12,979 nucleotides of DNA from Kiritimatiellia bacterium. GTDB taxonomy: Bacteria > Verrucomicrobiota > Kiritimatiellia > RFP12 > UBA3636. The notes beneath the pieces were generated by a model. That model saw nothing but the letters and a program-made list of their open reading frames with translations, ran no database searches and was not told the DNA's origin. This document shows positions 1-6,465 of this stretch, in pieces. A program made the translations under genes and the position numbers. The DNA is taken from assembly GCA_016295275.1 (NCBI GenBank), contig JAEDLN010000045.1, positions 1 to 12,979 on the forward strand, in the 5' to 3' direction. Each line of letters begins with the position of its first letter. The first letter of the stretch is position 1.

Positions 1-1092
1 AACGGGCTTTCCGTCGCGGTCGATATACTTGCCGTTGGATTCCATATCCAGTTGCTGGAGATAGGCCGGGAAGCGGCAAAGGTACTGATCGTAGGGGAGG
101 ATGGCTTGCGTTTCGGCGCCGTAGAGGTTGTTGTAAAGGATTCCGAGAAGGGCGAGGGTAACGGGGAGGTTTTGTTCGAAAGGCGCGGTGCGGAAGTGTT
201 CGTCCATGGCATGGTAGCCGGCGAGCAGGTCGTTGAAATTCTCCGGGCCAATGGAAAGCATCAGGGAAAGACCGATGGCGGAGGGCAAGGAGTAGCGGCC
301 GCCGACCCAGTTCCAGAAGCCGAACATATTGTCGGTGTTTATTCCAAAAGCTTTGACTTCGTCGGCAGCCGTGGAGATGGCGACGAAGTGTTTGGCGACG
401 ACGTCTTTGTTTCCGTTGTAGGCGTTCAGCACCCATTCGCGCGCGGTCATGGCGTTGGCCATGGTTTCGAGCGTGGTAAACGTCTTGGAGGCGATGAGGA
501 AGAGGGTTTCTTCGGGATCCATTCCGAAGGTTTCTTCTGCGAAATGGGTTGCATCGACGTTGGATACGAACGCGAAGCGTAGGTTGCGTTGGCTGTAGTG
601 GCGGAGGGCGATTGTCGCCATATTCGGACCGAGGTCCGAGCCGCCGATACCGATATTGACGATATTGCGGATGGGTTTTCCGGAGAAACCTTTCCATTCG
701 CCGGAGCGGACGCGGTTTGCAAAAGCCGCCATCCGGGCGAGGACTTCCTTTACGTCGGGAATGACATTTTTCCCGTTATCGCAAACGACACCGGAGAGGT
801 TGCGCAGAGCGGTATGCAGAACGGCACGATCTTCGGTAACGTTAATGTGCTTCCCGGTGAACATATCCTCGATGGCGTCCTTGAGATTGCAGGCGCGAGC
901 GACGGCATAGAGGTCGCCCATCATCTTCGGGGTCACGAGGTTTTTGGAAAAATCGAGTGTCAAGCCGGCTCCCTCGATCGTCATTTTTTTAGCGCGATCG
1001 GGATCTTGTGCAAAGGCGGCACGGAGGGAGAAGGGGCGAGAGGCCTCAAAGTCTTGCTTTAGGGCGCTCCATTCGGGCGTATTCTGGAACAT
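1..1092 (-). CDS. pgi: Glucose-6-phosphate isomerase, N-terminal 364 residues (cut by window edge)
   Basis: This cytoplasmic enzyme interconverts glucose 6-phosphate and fructose 6-phosphate in glycolysis and gluconeogenesis. The reverse strand reads as one open frame of 364 codons that leaves the window at base 1, so the C-terminal part (family length about 550 residues) is missing only because the window ends. Visible family motifs are NIGIGGSDLGP (about residues 146-156), the sugar-phosphate binding stretch SKTFTTLET (202-210), the isomerase signature VGGRYS (263-268) and DMESNGK (349-355), whose Glu corresponds to the catalytic base of the family. An in-frame TAA lies five codons upstream of this ATG, so it is the first possible ATG. 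No clear Shine-Dalgarno precedes it. It is transcribed away from the 504-bp gap at 1093-1596, where AT-rich sequence near 1149-1156 could hold a promoter, although no good -35 box is visible. The identification is firm. Confidence 0.96.
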   Translation of the reverse strand, partial: MFQNTPEWSALKQDFEASRPFSLRAAFAQDPDRAKKMTIEGAGLTLDFSKNLVTPKMMGDLYAVARACNLKDAIEDMFTGKHINVTEDRAVLHTALRNLSGVVCDNGKNVIPDVKEVLARMAAFANRVRSGEWKGFSGKPIRNIVNIGIGGSDLGPNMATIALRHYSQRNLRFAFVSNVDATHFAEETFGMDPEETLFLIASKTFTTLETMANAMTAREWVLNAYNGNKDVVAKHFVAISTAADEVKAFGINTDNMFGFWNWVGGRYSLPSAIGLSLMLSIGPENFNDLLAGYHAMDEHFRTAPFEQNLPVTLALLGILYNNLYGAETQAILPYDQYLCRFPAYLQQLDMESNGKYIDRDGKPV

Positions 1093-1220
1093 GGAAAAAG
1101 TGGTTTAGGTTAGGTTTTTCAGATGCTTCAACTCTACCAAAAATGAGGTATATAAGCAAATGAAACAATGATTTGGCCAATCAGCGAGGGCTTTTCGGGG
1201 ATGCGATGAGACCGCACCAC

Positions 1221-1300
1221 GGGGCGCGGCGGCGCGAGCCGGGAGGGTGGGGATTCCCCACGGGCGGTTGCGGCCAAGCATCGCGCCCGACCGCAACGGG
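1221..1300. repeat. Copy C of the dispersed GC-rich repeat, in the 1093-1596 gene gap
   Basis: This stretch shares long blocks with the segments at 4380-4493, 12766-12827 and 12864-12979. The common blocks are GCGCGGCGGCGCGAGCCGGG and, after a variable centre, AGCATCGCGCCC followed by (T/G)ACCGC. A more diverged copy may follow at about 1354-1400. The centre of this copy differs from the others and contains a short GGGGATTCCCC palindrome. No gene can be supported in the surrounding 1093-1596 gap: open frames crossing it in the plus direction are low-complexity Arg/Gly-rich readings of the repeat. The function is unknown. Confidence 0.7.
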
Positions 1301-1523
1301 ACCACCGTATGGCGAGGGGCGGTAACGGGAGCGCACGATGGAGCGCGGCAAGGGTTGGGAGCCTCTACGGGACGGAGGCGGTCAAGCGTCGCGCTTCCCG
1401 TCATTTTGCAGGTTGCGGGGACGGAAGGCGAGTTATTCAGGGATACGATGGGAGAAACGTTCGGAACATTGACGCCGGCCGAAAGGGGAAATGCCGGAGG
1501 GGGAAAGTGGTGCGGAATACCGA

Positions 1524-1566
1524 AATCGCCTGCGGACACGGGGCGTTCGCAGGCGATTGTTTTTTT
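1524..1566 (+). terminator. Strong intrinsic terminator facing the plus direction, no assigned gene
   Basis: A perfect 11-bp stem (AATCGCCTGCG at 1524-1534 with CGCAGGCGATT at 1548-1558) is followed by G and seven T on the plus strand. This is the textbook shape of a Rho-independent terminator for plus-strand transcription. No plus-strand gene lies upstream of it. Read on the minus strand, the hairpin lies about 30 nt after the stop of the secreted protein gene but is followed only by TCGGTATT, so it would be a poor terminator in that direction. It may still act as an mRNA 3'-end stabiliser there. Confidence 0.7.
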
Positions 1567-1596
1567 GGAGGGGAGAGAAGAGGCGGAAAACGCTTG

Positions 1597-3369
1597 TCAC
1601 TCTTCGTCGAACGGAACATCAAAAGCGGCCTCTTCCCCCGTCACTACGTCCTCGGGAATATCGGGGAGAATCGTTTTGCTGAAATCGGACAAGAAAGAGC
1701 CGGGGAGATAGAGAAGGGAGCGGAGGCGATTCTTTTCCAGCAGAACGGTAAGCGTTGCCTCGGCCGGCTTCAACTTTCCAAATTGCGCCGAAGCGGTTTC
1801 CCCCTGCTGAATGGCGGCGGCGAGCTGTACCGTTTTGCAGAGGTTGAGACCGCTATGGAGCGAGACCTTCGCGCCGGGCGCATACTTCTGCAGAATCGGT
1901 TCGATCGAGAGAGCGGTGTCGGTCAAGTCGGGAGAGACAACGGGCTGTTCGATATTTCCGGCGTGGAAGTAGACGGATCCGGCTGTTTTTCCGATGGTCA
2001 GGCCCGGCGTTCCCTTGATCAGCGGTTGGAAGAAATCTTCCCCGGGAAAGGAAATCGTCAGTTTGTCAGGGGTTTCGTCGATTTTTGCGAATCCCTGCAG
2101 ACCCTTTTCCATGAGAGCGAAAACAGATTTGAGAATGGTAAGCTGATCGTCGGCGATTTCGGCGGAGACGTCGGAGTTTCCGAAAACAGCGAGTCCTTCT
2201 TGCCGGCTCTCCGTGCAGAAGAACCGCGTGTTGCTCTTTGTACTCGTTTTGATCCGTTCGAAGGCAGGCTCGATTTTTTGTTTGAATTCGAGGATTTCCT
2301 CTTTGGAAAAGACCGGAGAGAGGGCTGGATCGAAGTCGGCGAGCGAGGGCTGTGGCAGAAAGCGGGAGAAGAAATCCTGGAGGCAGCCATCTTCGAACAA
2401 GAAGAAAAGCGTATTTGCGGGGATTTTATCGAAAGCGACGGACGATTTCCGTGCCATCAGTTCGTCAAGGAAGACGGCAGGGGACGATTGGTCCGGAAAT
2501 TCGATGGTATTGCGCGCTACGATACCTTCTTTCGTGTCCAGAAAAAGTTCGGAACGCGAAACGCCGAGATCATCCGGATTCATGGTCCAGAAGAGAGAGT
2601 GCTTTTTGAGCTCGTTGATGTTGTTGCGAAGCTCCTCATCGGAAATGGGTACGGCGTCCTCGTCCTCATCCCCGTCCTCGTTCGCTTCGTGATTCAAGCG
2701 GGACAATGCTTTCAGGAAATCGAAGACGAGATCATCCGTAAGGGCTTTGCGGGAGGCGCTCAGGTTGACGGAATAAGCGAGGAGGGCGGAGGGGTCGGAG
2801 CATGCGGAACGCGTGGCGTTTCGGATTTCCGGGCGGAGATTCTTCTTGGCATCGGTTATCCAGACGTAGTCGCCCTCCTGTTTGAAAAAGAGTTGAAAAG
2901 AGGTTTTCCCGAAGAGGTTCGTATCGACATTGCTGCAAAAGCAATCGTCGATGGTCACGGACTGAACGCCATCGTCGGATTGCATGGGGATCGTCGCCGT
3001 AAATCGATCGACTGCCATCTGTGTGAGCGGCAGACCTGCCAGAAAGGAAACGGGGTGGAGCGGATGGACATTTTCCGTGGTTTTCCCATTTTCGTTTTCC
3101 CGTGTGCAGACGGAAAGATAGAATGGCTTTTCGGGGAGGAAATAGGATTCTTTCGTAGCGGTCAGGAGGGACCACATAGTGGAAAGGATCGGTCTGCGGT
3201 TGATCCATTCCGACTCGATATCGCGAACGGTTCGATCGATTTGACCGTAGGAAGGGAGCTTCATGGTGAGCAGGAGATCCTGTTCGTAGGCCTTGTCGGC
3301 GTTGGCGAAGCAAGGATTGAAGGCGCTTGCGGCGAGCAAGCAGGCAGACAAGAAATGGATTGGTTTCAT
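1597..3369 (-). CDS. Secreted protein of unknown function, 590 aa
   Basis: I do not recognise the family. The first 24 residues form a convincing Sec signal peptide: a Lys at position 2, a hydrophobic stretch and an AxA cleavage site (Ala22-Asn-Ala24), so the mature protein should be in the periplasm or beyond. A Cys at position 10 has an LSAC context but lies too early for a normal lipobox. The mature part is mixed alpha/beta in character, with an acidic low-complexity insert (about 231-239, rich in Asp/Glu) and an acidic C-terminus; no further membrane segment is evident. The strand is chosen for the signal peptide and natural amino-acid composition. The longer open frame on the opposite strand (1309-3390) has the Arg/Gly/Glu-rich look of an antisense shadow. 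No Shine-Dalgarno precedes the ATG. Instead the leader carries a duplicated 20-mer. It has its own promoter and lies downstream of the rpmA terminator, so it is probably a single-gene unit. Confidence 0.82.
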   Translation of the reverse strand: MKPIHFLSACLLAASAFNPCFANADKAYEQDLLLTMKLPSYGQIDRTVRDIESEWINRRPILSTMWSLLTATKESYFLPEKPFYLSVCTRENENGKTTENVHPLHPVSFLAGLPLTQMAVDRFTATIPMQSDDGVQSVTIDDCFCSNVDTNLFGKTSFQLFFKQEGDYVWITDAKKNLRPEIRNATRSACSDPSALLAYSVNLSASRKALTDDLVFDFLKALSRLNHEANEDGDEDEDAVPISDEELRNNINELKKHSLFWTMNPDDLGVSRSELFLDTKEGIVARNTIEFPDQSSPAVFLDELMARKSSVAFDKIPANTLFFLFEDGCLQDFFSRFLPQPSLADFDPALSPVFSKEEILEFKQKIEPAFERIKTSTKSNTRFFCTESRQEGLAVFGNSDVSAEIADDQLTILKSVFALMEKGLQGFAKIDETPDKLTISFPGEDFFQPLIKGTPGLTIGKTAGSVYFHAGNIEQPVVSPDLTDTALSIEPILQKYAPGAKVSLHSGLNLCKTVQLAAAIQQGETASAQFGKLKPAEATLTVLLEKNRLRSLLYLPGSFLSDFSKTILPDIPEDVVTGEEAAFDVPFDEE

Positions 3370-3413
3370 TTGCGGGTTCGGTTATCTTGAAGCTTTGCGG
3401 GTTCGGTTATCTT
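3369..3413. repeat. Perfect 20-bp direct repeat in the leader of the secreted-protein gene
   Basis: Bases 3369-3388 and 3394-3413 are identical (TTTGCGGGTTCGGTTATCTT) and separated by 5 bp, giving a 25-bp period. The first copy touches the start codon at 3367-3369, so on the coding strand both copies lie in the 5' untranslated region where a ribosome binding site would be. They may be a recent slippage duplication or a tandem binding site. Confidence 0.8.
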
Positions 3414-3426
3414 TCGAATGAAGCAT

Positions 3427-3455
3427 GGTATATCAAATTTTATATCGATTGCCAA
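3427..3455 (-). promoter_or_regulatory. Sigma70-like promoter of the secreted-protein gene
   Basis: On the minus strand TTGGCA (3455-3450) and TATACC (3432-3427) are separated by exactly 17 bp, matching the -35 and -10 consensus at 5 of 6 and 4 of 6 bases. Transcription would start near 3420. This gives a leader of about 50 nt that contains both copies of the 20-bp direct repeat. Confidence 0.5.
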
Positions 3456-3520
3456 GAGGACTTCCGACTTTCTCCGAAGAAAGGGAATAACAGGGGTACG
3501 GCGATTGGCAAGTGAGGAGG

Positions 3521-3565
3521 AAAAAAAAAGAAATCCCCGTTTGGCGAAACGCGAAACGGGGACTT
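3521..3565 (-). terminator. Intrinsic terminator of the rplU-rpmA operon
   Basis: On the minus strand an 11-bp stem with one G-U pair (AGTCCCCGTTT with AAACGGGGATT) and an 11-nt loop is followed by TC and nine T. It lies about 30 nt after the rpmA stop codon. It closes the ribosomal protein operon and separates it from the secreted-protein gene. Confidence 0.85.
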
Positions 3566-3595
3566 TGAGACGAGTAGGAAAAAGGGGCGTGGCGC

Positions 3596-3841
3596 TTACT
3601 TTTCCTCTGCAGGAATGACCGAAACGACGGTTCCTTCCTTTTCGAATTTGACATTGCCGGCGACAACGGTGAACAAGGTATCATCCTTGCCGCGCTTGAC
3701 ATTCAAACCGGGCTTGAACTTCGTGCCGCGCTGACGGACGAGAATCTCGCCGGCCTTGACGGCTTGACCGCCGAAACGCTTGACGCCGAGACGCTGACCC
3801 GGGCTATTGCGACCATTGACTCCCTGATGGCTCTTAGACAT
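3596..3841 (-). CDS. rpmA: 50S ribosomal protein L27
   Basis: L27 is a small basic protein of the large ribosomal subunit whose N-terminal tail reaches the peptidyl-transferase centre and helps place tRNA. The 81-residue length is normal. The family core is clear: an N-terminal Asn-Gly-Arg, then QRLGVKRFGGQAVKAGEILV at about 16-35, then RQRGTKFKPG. The extreme N-terminus (MSKSHQGVNGRNSPG) differs from the commoner MAHKKGxGSSxNGRDS form but keeps the Gly/Asn/Arg pattern. There is no Phe-rich N-terminal extension of the kind that is cleaved in Firmicutes. AAGAAAGG upstream of the ATG can serve as a ribosome binding site. It lies 25 bp after rplU in the usual rplU-rpmA order, but the GTPase gene obg, often next, is not here. 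A terminator follows. Confidence 0.97.
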   Translation of the reverse strand: MSKSHQGVNGRNSPGQRLGVKRFGGQAVKAGEILVRQRGTKFKPGLNVKRGKDDTLFTVVAGNVKFEKEGTVVSVIPAEEK

Positions 3842-3866
3842 GGGTAAAAACCTTTCTTAGTAAAAA

Positions 3867-4178
3867 TTAAAGAGACTCGACCGTAACGCGGGTGAGCTCC
3901 TGACGATGACCGACGGTGCGCTTATAGCCCTTGCGACGTTTCTTGATGAAAGAAATGACTTTCGGACCGCGGAAGTTTTTGACGACCTTCAGGGTGACTT
4001 TTGCGCCTTCGACGTAAGGGGTTCCGACCTTCAGTTCGGTACCATCGGAGAGGGCGAGAACTTTATCGATGACGACGGATTCATTCTCGGCAACGTGAAG
4101 GAGTTCGAGATCGAGACTGTCACCGGTTTGGACACGGTACTGTTTTCCGCCGGTTTCAATAACTGCGTATGCTTGCAT
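3867..4178 (-). CDS. rplU: 50S ribosomal protein L21
   Basis: L21 binds 23S rRNA in the large subunit. The 103-residue length and sequence match the family throughout: the N-terminal AYAVIETGGKQYRVQ (about 3-17), a central beta-rich part with KVLALSDG and VGTPYVEGA, and the basic C-terminal tail with KKRRKGYKRTVGHRQ, which contacts rRNA. It is the first gene of the rplU-rpmA operon, with a promoter about 100 nt upstream. The nearest Shine-Dalgarno-like sequence, GAGG at 4193-4190, is 11 nt from the ATG and could pair with the CCTC just before the start codon. The leader is long enough for the feedback control known for ribosomal protein operons, but no specific regulatory fold could be assigned. 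Confidence 0.97.
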   Translation of the reverse strand: MQAYAVIETGGKQYRVQTGDSLDLELLHVAENESVVIDKVLALSDGTELKVGTPYVEGAKVTLKVVKNFRGPKVISFIKKRRKGYKRTVGHRQELTRVTVESL

Positions 4179-4285
4179 GGGAGGCTGTTCCTCGTAGGTT
4201 TGGATTCTGGATGGACTTGTGAATCGTGCTCAAGGGGAGAGTTGAGCGGGGGTGTCAACGAGGGAAATTGACAAAAGTGGTTTGA

Positions 4286-4314
4286 AGTATATTGCTTTTC
4301 GGGGAGAAAGGCAA
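4286..4314 (-). promoter_or_regulatory. Sigma70-like promoter of rplU-rpmA
   Basis: On the minus strand TTGCCT (4314-4309) and TATACT (4291-4286) are 17 bp apart, matching the -35 at 4 of 6 and the -10 at 5 of 6 consensus bases. Transcription would start near 4279, giving a leader of about 100 nt before the rplU ATG at 4178. It sits right at the edge of the GC-rich repeat block. Confidence 0.6.
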
Positions 4315-4379
4315 GTGATTTTTTGGTGCGGTGTTATTCCCGGTTGGAGCGGCGCGTGGGCGCGAGCGTGCGGGGCGCG

Positions 4380-4493
4380 CGGCGAGGGGGGCGCGGATGC
4401 CAAACCACGCACCGCGGTGGCGAGCCGCCACAGGCGATACGGCGCGGCGGCGCGAATCGGGAGCCCCGACGGGCGAGCATCGCGCCCTACCGC
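4380..4493. repeat. Copy A of the dispersed GC-rich repeat (about 115 bp)
   Basis: This segment aligns along its whole length with 12864-12979. Shared blocks are GCGGCGAGGGG, CCACGCACCGC, GAGCCGCCAC, GGCGAT, GGCGCGGCGGCGCGA, GGGAG, AGCATCGCGCCCTACCGC. The second half also matches 1221-1300 and 12766-12827. It contains inverted arms such as GGTGGCGAGCCGCC that can fold. No credible gene exists in 4315-4821: open frames there are Arg/Ala/Gly-rich repeat readings. It lies between the divergent rplU operon and the plus-strand coiled-coil protein gene. Confidence 0.8.
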
Positions 4494-4738
4494 CAAGCCG
4501 CACGCGGGGTGCGCACGGCCACGGGGTACGGCAACGGGTCCGCGCGACGGGACCGGACCACGGGACGCGGCAACGGGACCGGACCACGGGACCGTGCGGC
4601 GCGATGGGGACATCGCGCCCTACCGCCAAGCCGCACGCGGGGTGCGCACGGCCATGAGGTACGGCAACGGGACCACACGATGGGGCATGGCAATGAGGGC
4701 GCACAACATGGGGCACGGCCACGGGGTACGGCAACGGG
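4478..4738. repeat. Imperfect tandem repeats continuing from copy A
   Basis: A 61-bp unit at 4478-4538 recurs at 4611-4671 with two differences (offset 133 bp), and its last 26 bp recur again at 4713-4738. Between them a 20-mer, ACGGGACCGGACCACGGGAC, occurs at 4547-4566 and 4573-4592. The array is built from short words such as ACGGGACC and GTACGGCAACGGG, typical of expansion by slippage or unequal exchange. No coding function is supported. Confidence 0.8.
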
Positions 4739-4821
4739 ACTGCACCAGGGGGCGAATGGCGAATGGACCGGCTTGGCGATGCATCTAGCCATAGGAAAGG
4801 ACTTTTGCTAGGATAGCATGC

Positions 4822-5295
4822 ATGCCGGAACCCGTTGCACAGAAAGATGAAGACGAGCTGCAGTTGATGCGCGAGCGCATTGAACTGGAGCGGGAAATGC
4901 TTTCCTTGGAACGGGAACGGGTGTTGCGCGAGACTCGCCAATTGGAAGAGATGAAGACGGCGACCAGTTTTGCGGGGCACGGTGCCGGGATACCGGTGGC
5001 GTTTTGGCTCGTGGTTGCGGTTTTTGTTTTGGCGATGGGGCTGTTGCTTGGTTGGGGGATTGGCTACGATGTCGGGCGCGAGCATTCGCCGAAGCCTCGC
5101 CCGGTTCAAATCAGTCGTTCGCTTGCCGATGGGTTGACGCGCATTTGGGCGGAGAAGCAAGGAGCCGGCGAAGAAGACGGGCAGGTGGAGGATTTGCCTC
5201 CGCCGGGTTGGTGGTCCGAGCCGATTGACGGCGTTCCGGTCTGGGCCGGGAAACGTCGTTTTGTGCATCCGGAGGTTTCATTGTTCATCTGGTAG
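4822..5295 (+). CDS. Small coiled-coil membrane protein of unknown function, 157 aa
   Basis: I do not recognise the family. Three parts are visible. Residues 9-45 are a highly charged Glu/Arg/Leu helix likely to form a coiled coil. Residues about 57-80 are a single transmembrane segment (GIPVAFWLVVAVF then LAMGLLLGWGIGY). The C-terminal half of about 75 residues is Trp- and Pro-rich, with PPPGWWSEP near 126-134. No signal peptide is present, so the coiled coil probably faces the cytoplasm and the C-terminus the periplasm (inference). A nearby ATG at 4818 is in another frame; the chosen ATG at 4822 has AGGA about 8 nt upstream. The gene ends 3 bp before the first possible rlmN start, so the two are likely co-transcribed. 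It begins about 80 bp after the GC-rich tandem repeats, which may contain or disrupt its promoter. Natural composition and the clear domain layout argue that it is real. Confidence 0.75.
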   Translation: MPEPVAQKDEDELQLMRERIELEREMLSLERERVLRETRQLEEMKTATSFAGHGAGIPVAFWLVVAVFVLAMGLLLGWGIGYDVGREHSPKPRPVQISRSLADGLTRIWAEKQGAGEEDGQVEDLPPPGWWSEPIDGVPVWAGKRRFVHPEVSLFIW

Positions 5296-5298
5296 CAA

Positions 5299-6450
5299 AT
5301 GGTTTTTGGGGTGGAAACGATGATTTCTCCGGAAGAAGTACCATTGGAAATGGCGCCTCCCGGCAAGCCGGTGGCGAAGCCGTCGATTTTCGATTTGGAT
5401 TCGGACGAACGCGTCAAGTTGACGGAAGCGTGCGGAGAGAAAGGTTTTCGCAGCCGTCAGTTGTCGGAATGGTTATTTACGCGTTATGCGGGCGGATTTG
5501 GGGAGATGCTGAATTTGCCCAAGGCGTTTCGCGCCCGGTTGGCGGAGCGTTGTCTGGATTTGGACGGAACGCTTACGCCGGTGGAAACGGCGGGGGAGGC
5601 GTCGAGCGGAACGCGCAAGATATTGAGCAGGCTGGCGGACGGCGAGCTAGTGGAAACGGTATTGATTCCCGCGAAGGATCGCGTAACGGTTTGCGTCTCG
5701 AGCCAGGTCGGTTGCGGGTTCCACTGCGCCTTTTGTGCCAGCGGGCTGAATGGGTGCGTGCGGAGTCTGACGAGGGGGGAGATCGTTGCGCAAGTCGTGC
5801 GGGCGGCGCGTCTTCTCGGTCGGCGTCCGGATCGCATTGTTTTCATGGGGATCGGGGAGCCCTTCGCGAATTACGACAACACGCTATGGGCGGCGCGCCG
5901 CATGAATGCACCGGAGCCGGACGGGTTGGGAATCGGTGCGCGCCACATTACGTTTTCGACCTGCGGCGTTGTCCCGGGCATCAAGCGTTTTTCCGGTGAA
6001 GGAATGCAGTTTGAGCTTTCGGTATCGTTGCATGCTCCGACGAACGAGTTACGGGATCGGTTGATGCCGGTGAACAAGCATTGGAATTTGGACGTCCTCA
6101 TTCCGGCGTGCCGCGCGTATACGAAGCAGACCGGGCGTATCATTACCTTCGAGTACACGTTGGTGGCGGGGTTCAATGACGGACCCGAGCAGGCGCGCGA
6201 ATTGGTCCGGTTGCTGCGGCCCTTTCCGAGTCGCGTCAATTTGATTCCGTTGAATCCCGTGGCGGAGTTTTCGGGAAAAACGCCATCGATCCGGACGTGC
6301 GAGCGGTTTCGCGACTTTCTGATGCGAAACGGGATCAATGCCACGCTCCGGCAGAGTCGCGGGCGTGGCGTGAATGCCAGTTGCGGGCAATTGCGAAGAG
6401 CCCGCTCTCTCGCGGATGCGGGAGAACGGGTCACAGAACAGAATCGGTAG
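5299..6450 (+). CDS. rlmN: Dual-specificity 23S rRNA/tRNA adenine-C2 methyltransferase RlmN (radical SAM)
   Basis: RlmN methylates C2 of A2503 in 23S rRNA and A37 in some tRNAs by radical SAM chemistry with a methyl-cysteine intermediate. The protein is full length for the family. It shows an N-terminal helical domain, the FeS motif CGFHCAFC (Cys139, Cys143, Cys146, a CX3CX2C spacing) preceded by CVSSQVG, MGIGEP (183-188), the SVSLHAP strand (241-247) and ASCGQL, whose Cys362 corresponds to the methyl-carrying cysteine; Cys132 matches the other conserved cysteine. Two starts are possible: the ATG at 5299, 3 bp after the upstream stop, and the ATG at 5320, seven codons in, which has GGGGTGG 6 nt upstream and may be the true one. 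The outer bound is given. The gene follows the coiled-coil membrane protein gene and converges on pdxT. Confidence 0.95.
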   Translation: MVFGVETMISPEEVPLEMAPPGKPVAKPSIFDLDSDERVKLTEACGEKGFRSRQLSEWLFTRYAGGFGEMLNLPKAFRARLAERCLDLDGTLTPVETAGEASSGTRKILSRLADGELVETVLIPAKDRVTVCVSSQVGCGFHCAFCASGLNGCVRSLTRGEIVAQVVRAARLLGRRPDRIVFMGIGEPFANYDNTLWAARRMNAPEPDGLGIGARHITFSTCGVVPGIKRFSGEGMQFELSVSLHAPTNELRDRLMPVNKHWNLDVLIPACRAYTKQTGRIITFEYTLVAGFNDGPEQARELVRLLRPFPSRVNLIPLNPVAEFSGKTPSIRTCERFRDFLMRNGINATLRQSRGRGVNASCGQLRRARSLADAGERVTEQNR

Positions 6451-6465
6451 TTTTGCCTGTACGGA

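Noticed and set aside
1309..3390. Plus-strand open frame of 693 codons opposite the secreted-protein gene
   Set aside because: Its start lies in the GC-rich repeat, the product is Arg/Gly/Glu-rich without domains, and the opposite strand has a signal peptide, promoter and natural composition.
4380..4738. Possible CRISPR array because of repeated units
   Set aside because: Repeats vary in length and spacing, are extremely GC-rich and lack regular spacers; no cas genes are nearby.
4255..5268. Minus-strand open frame of 337 codons across the GC-rich repeat block
   Set aside because: It reads the repeats as Pro/Arg/Ala/His-rich low complexity and is antisense to the coiled-coil protein gene.
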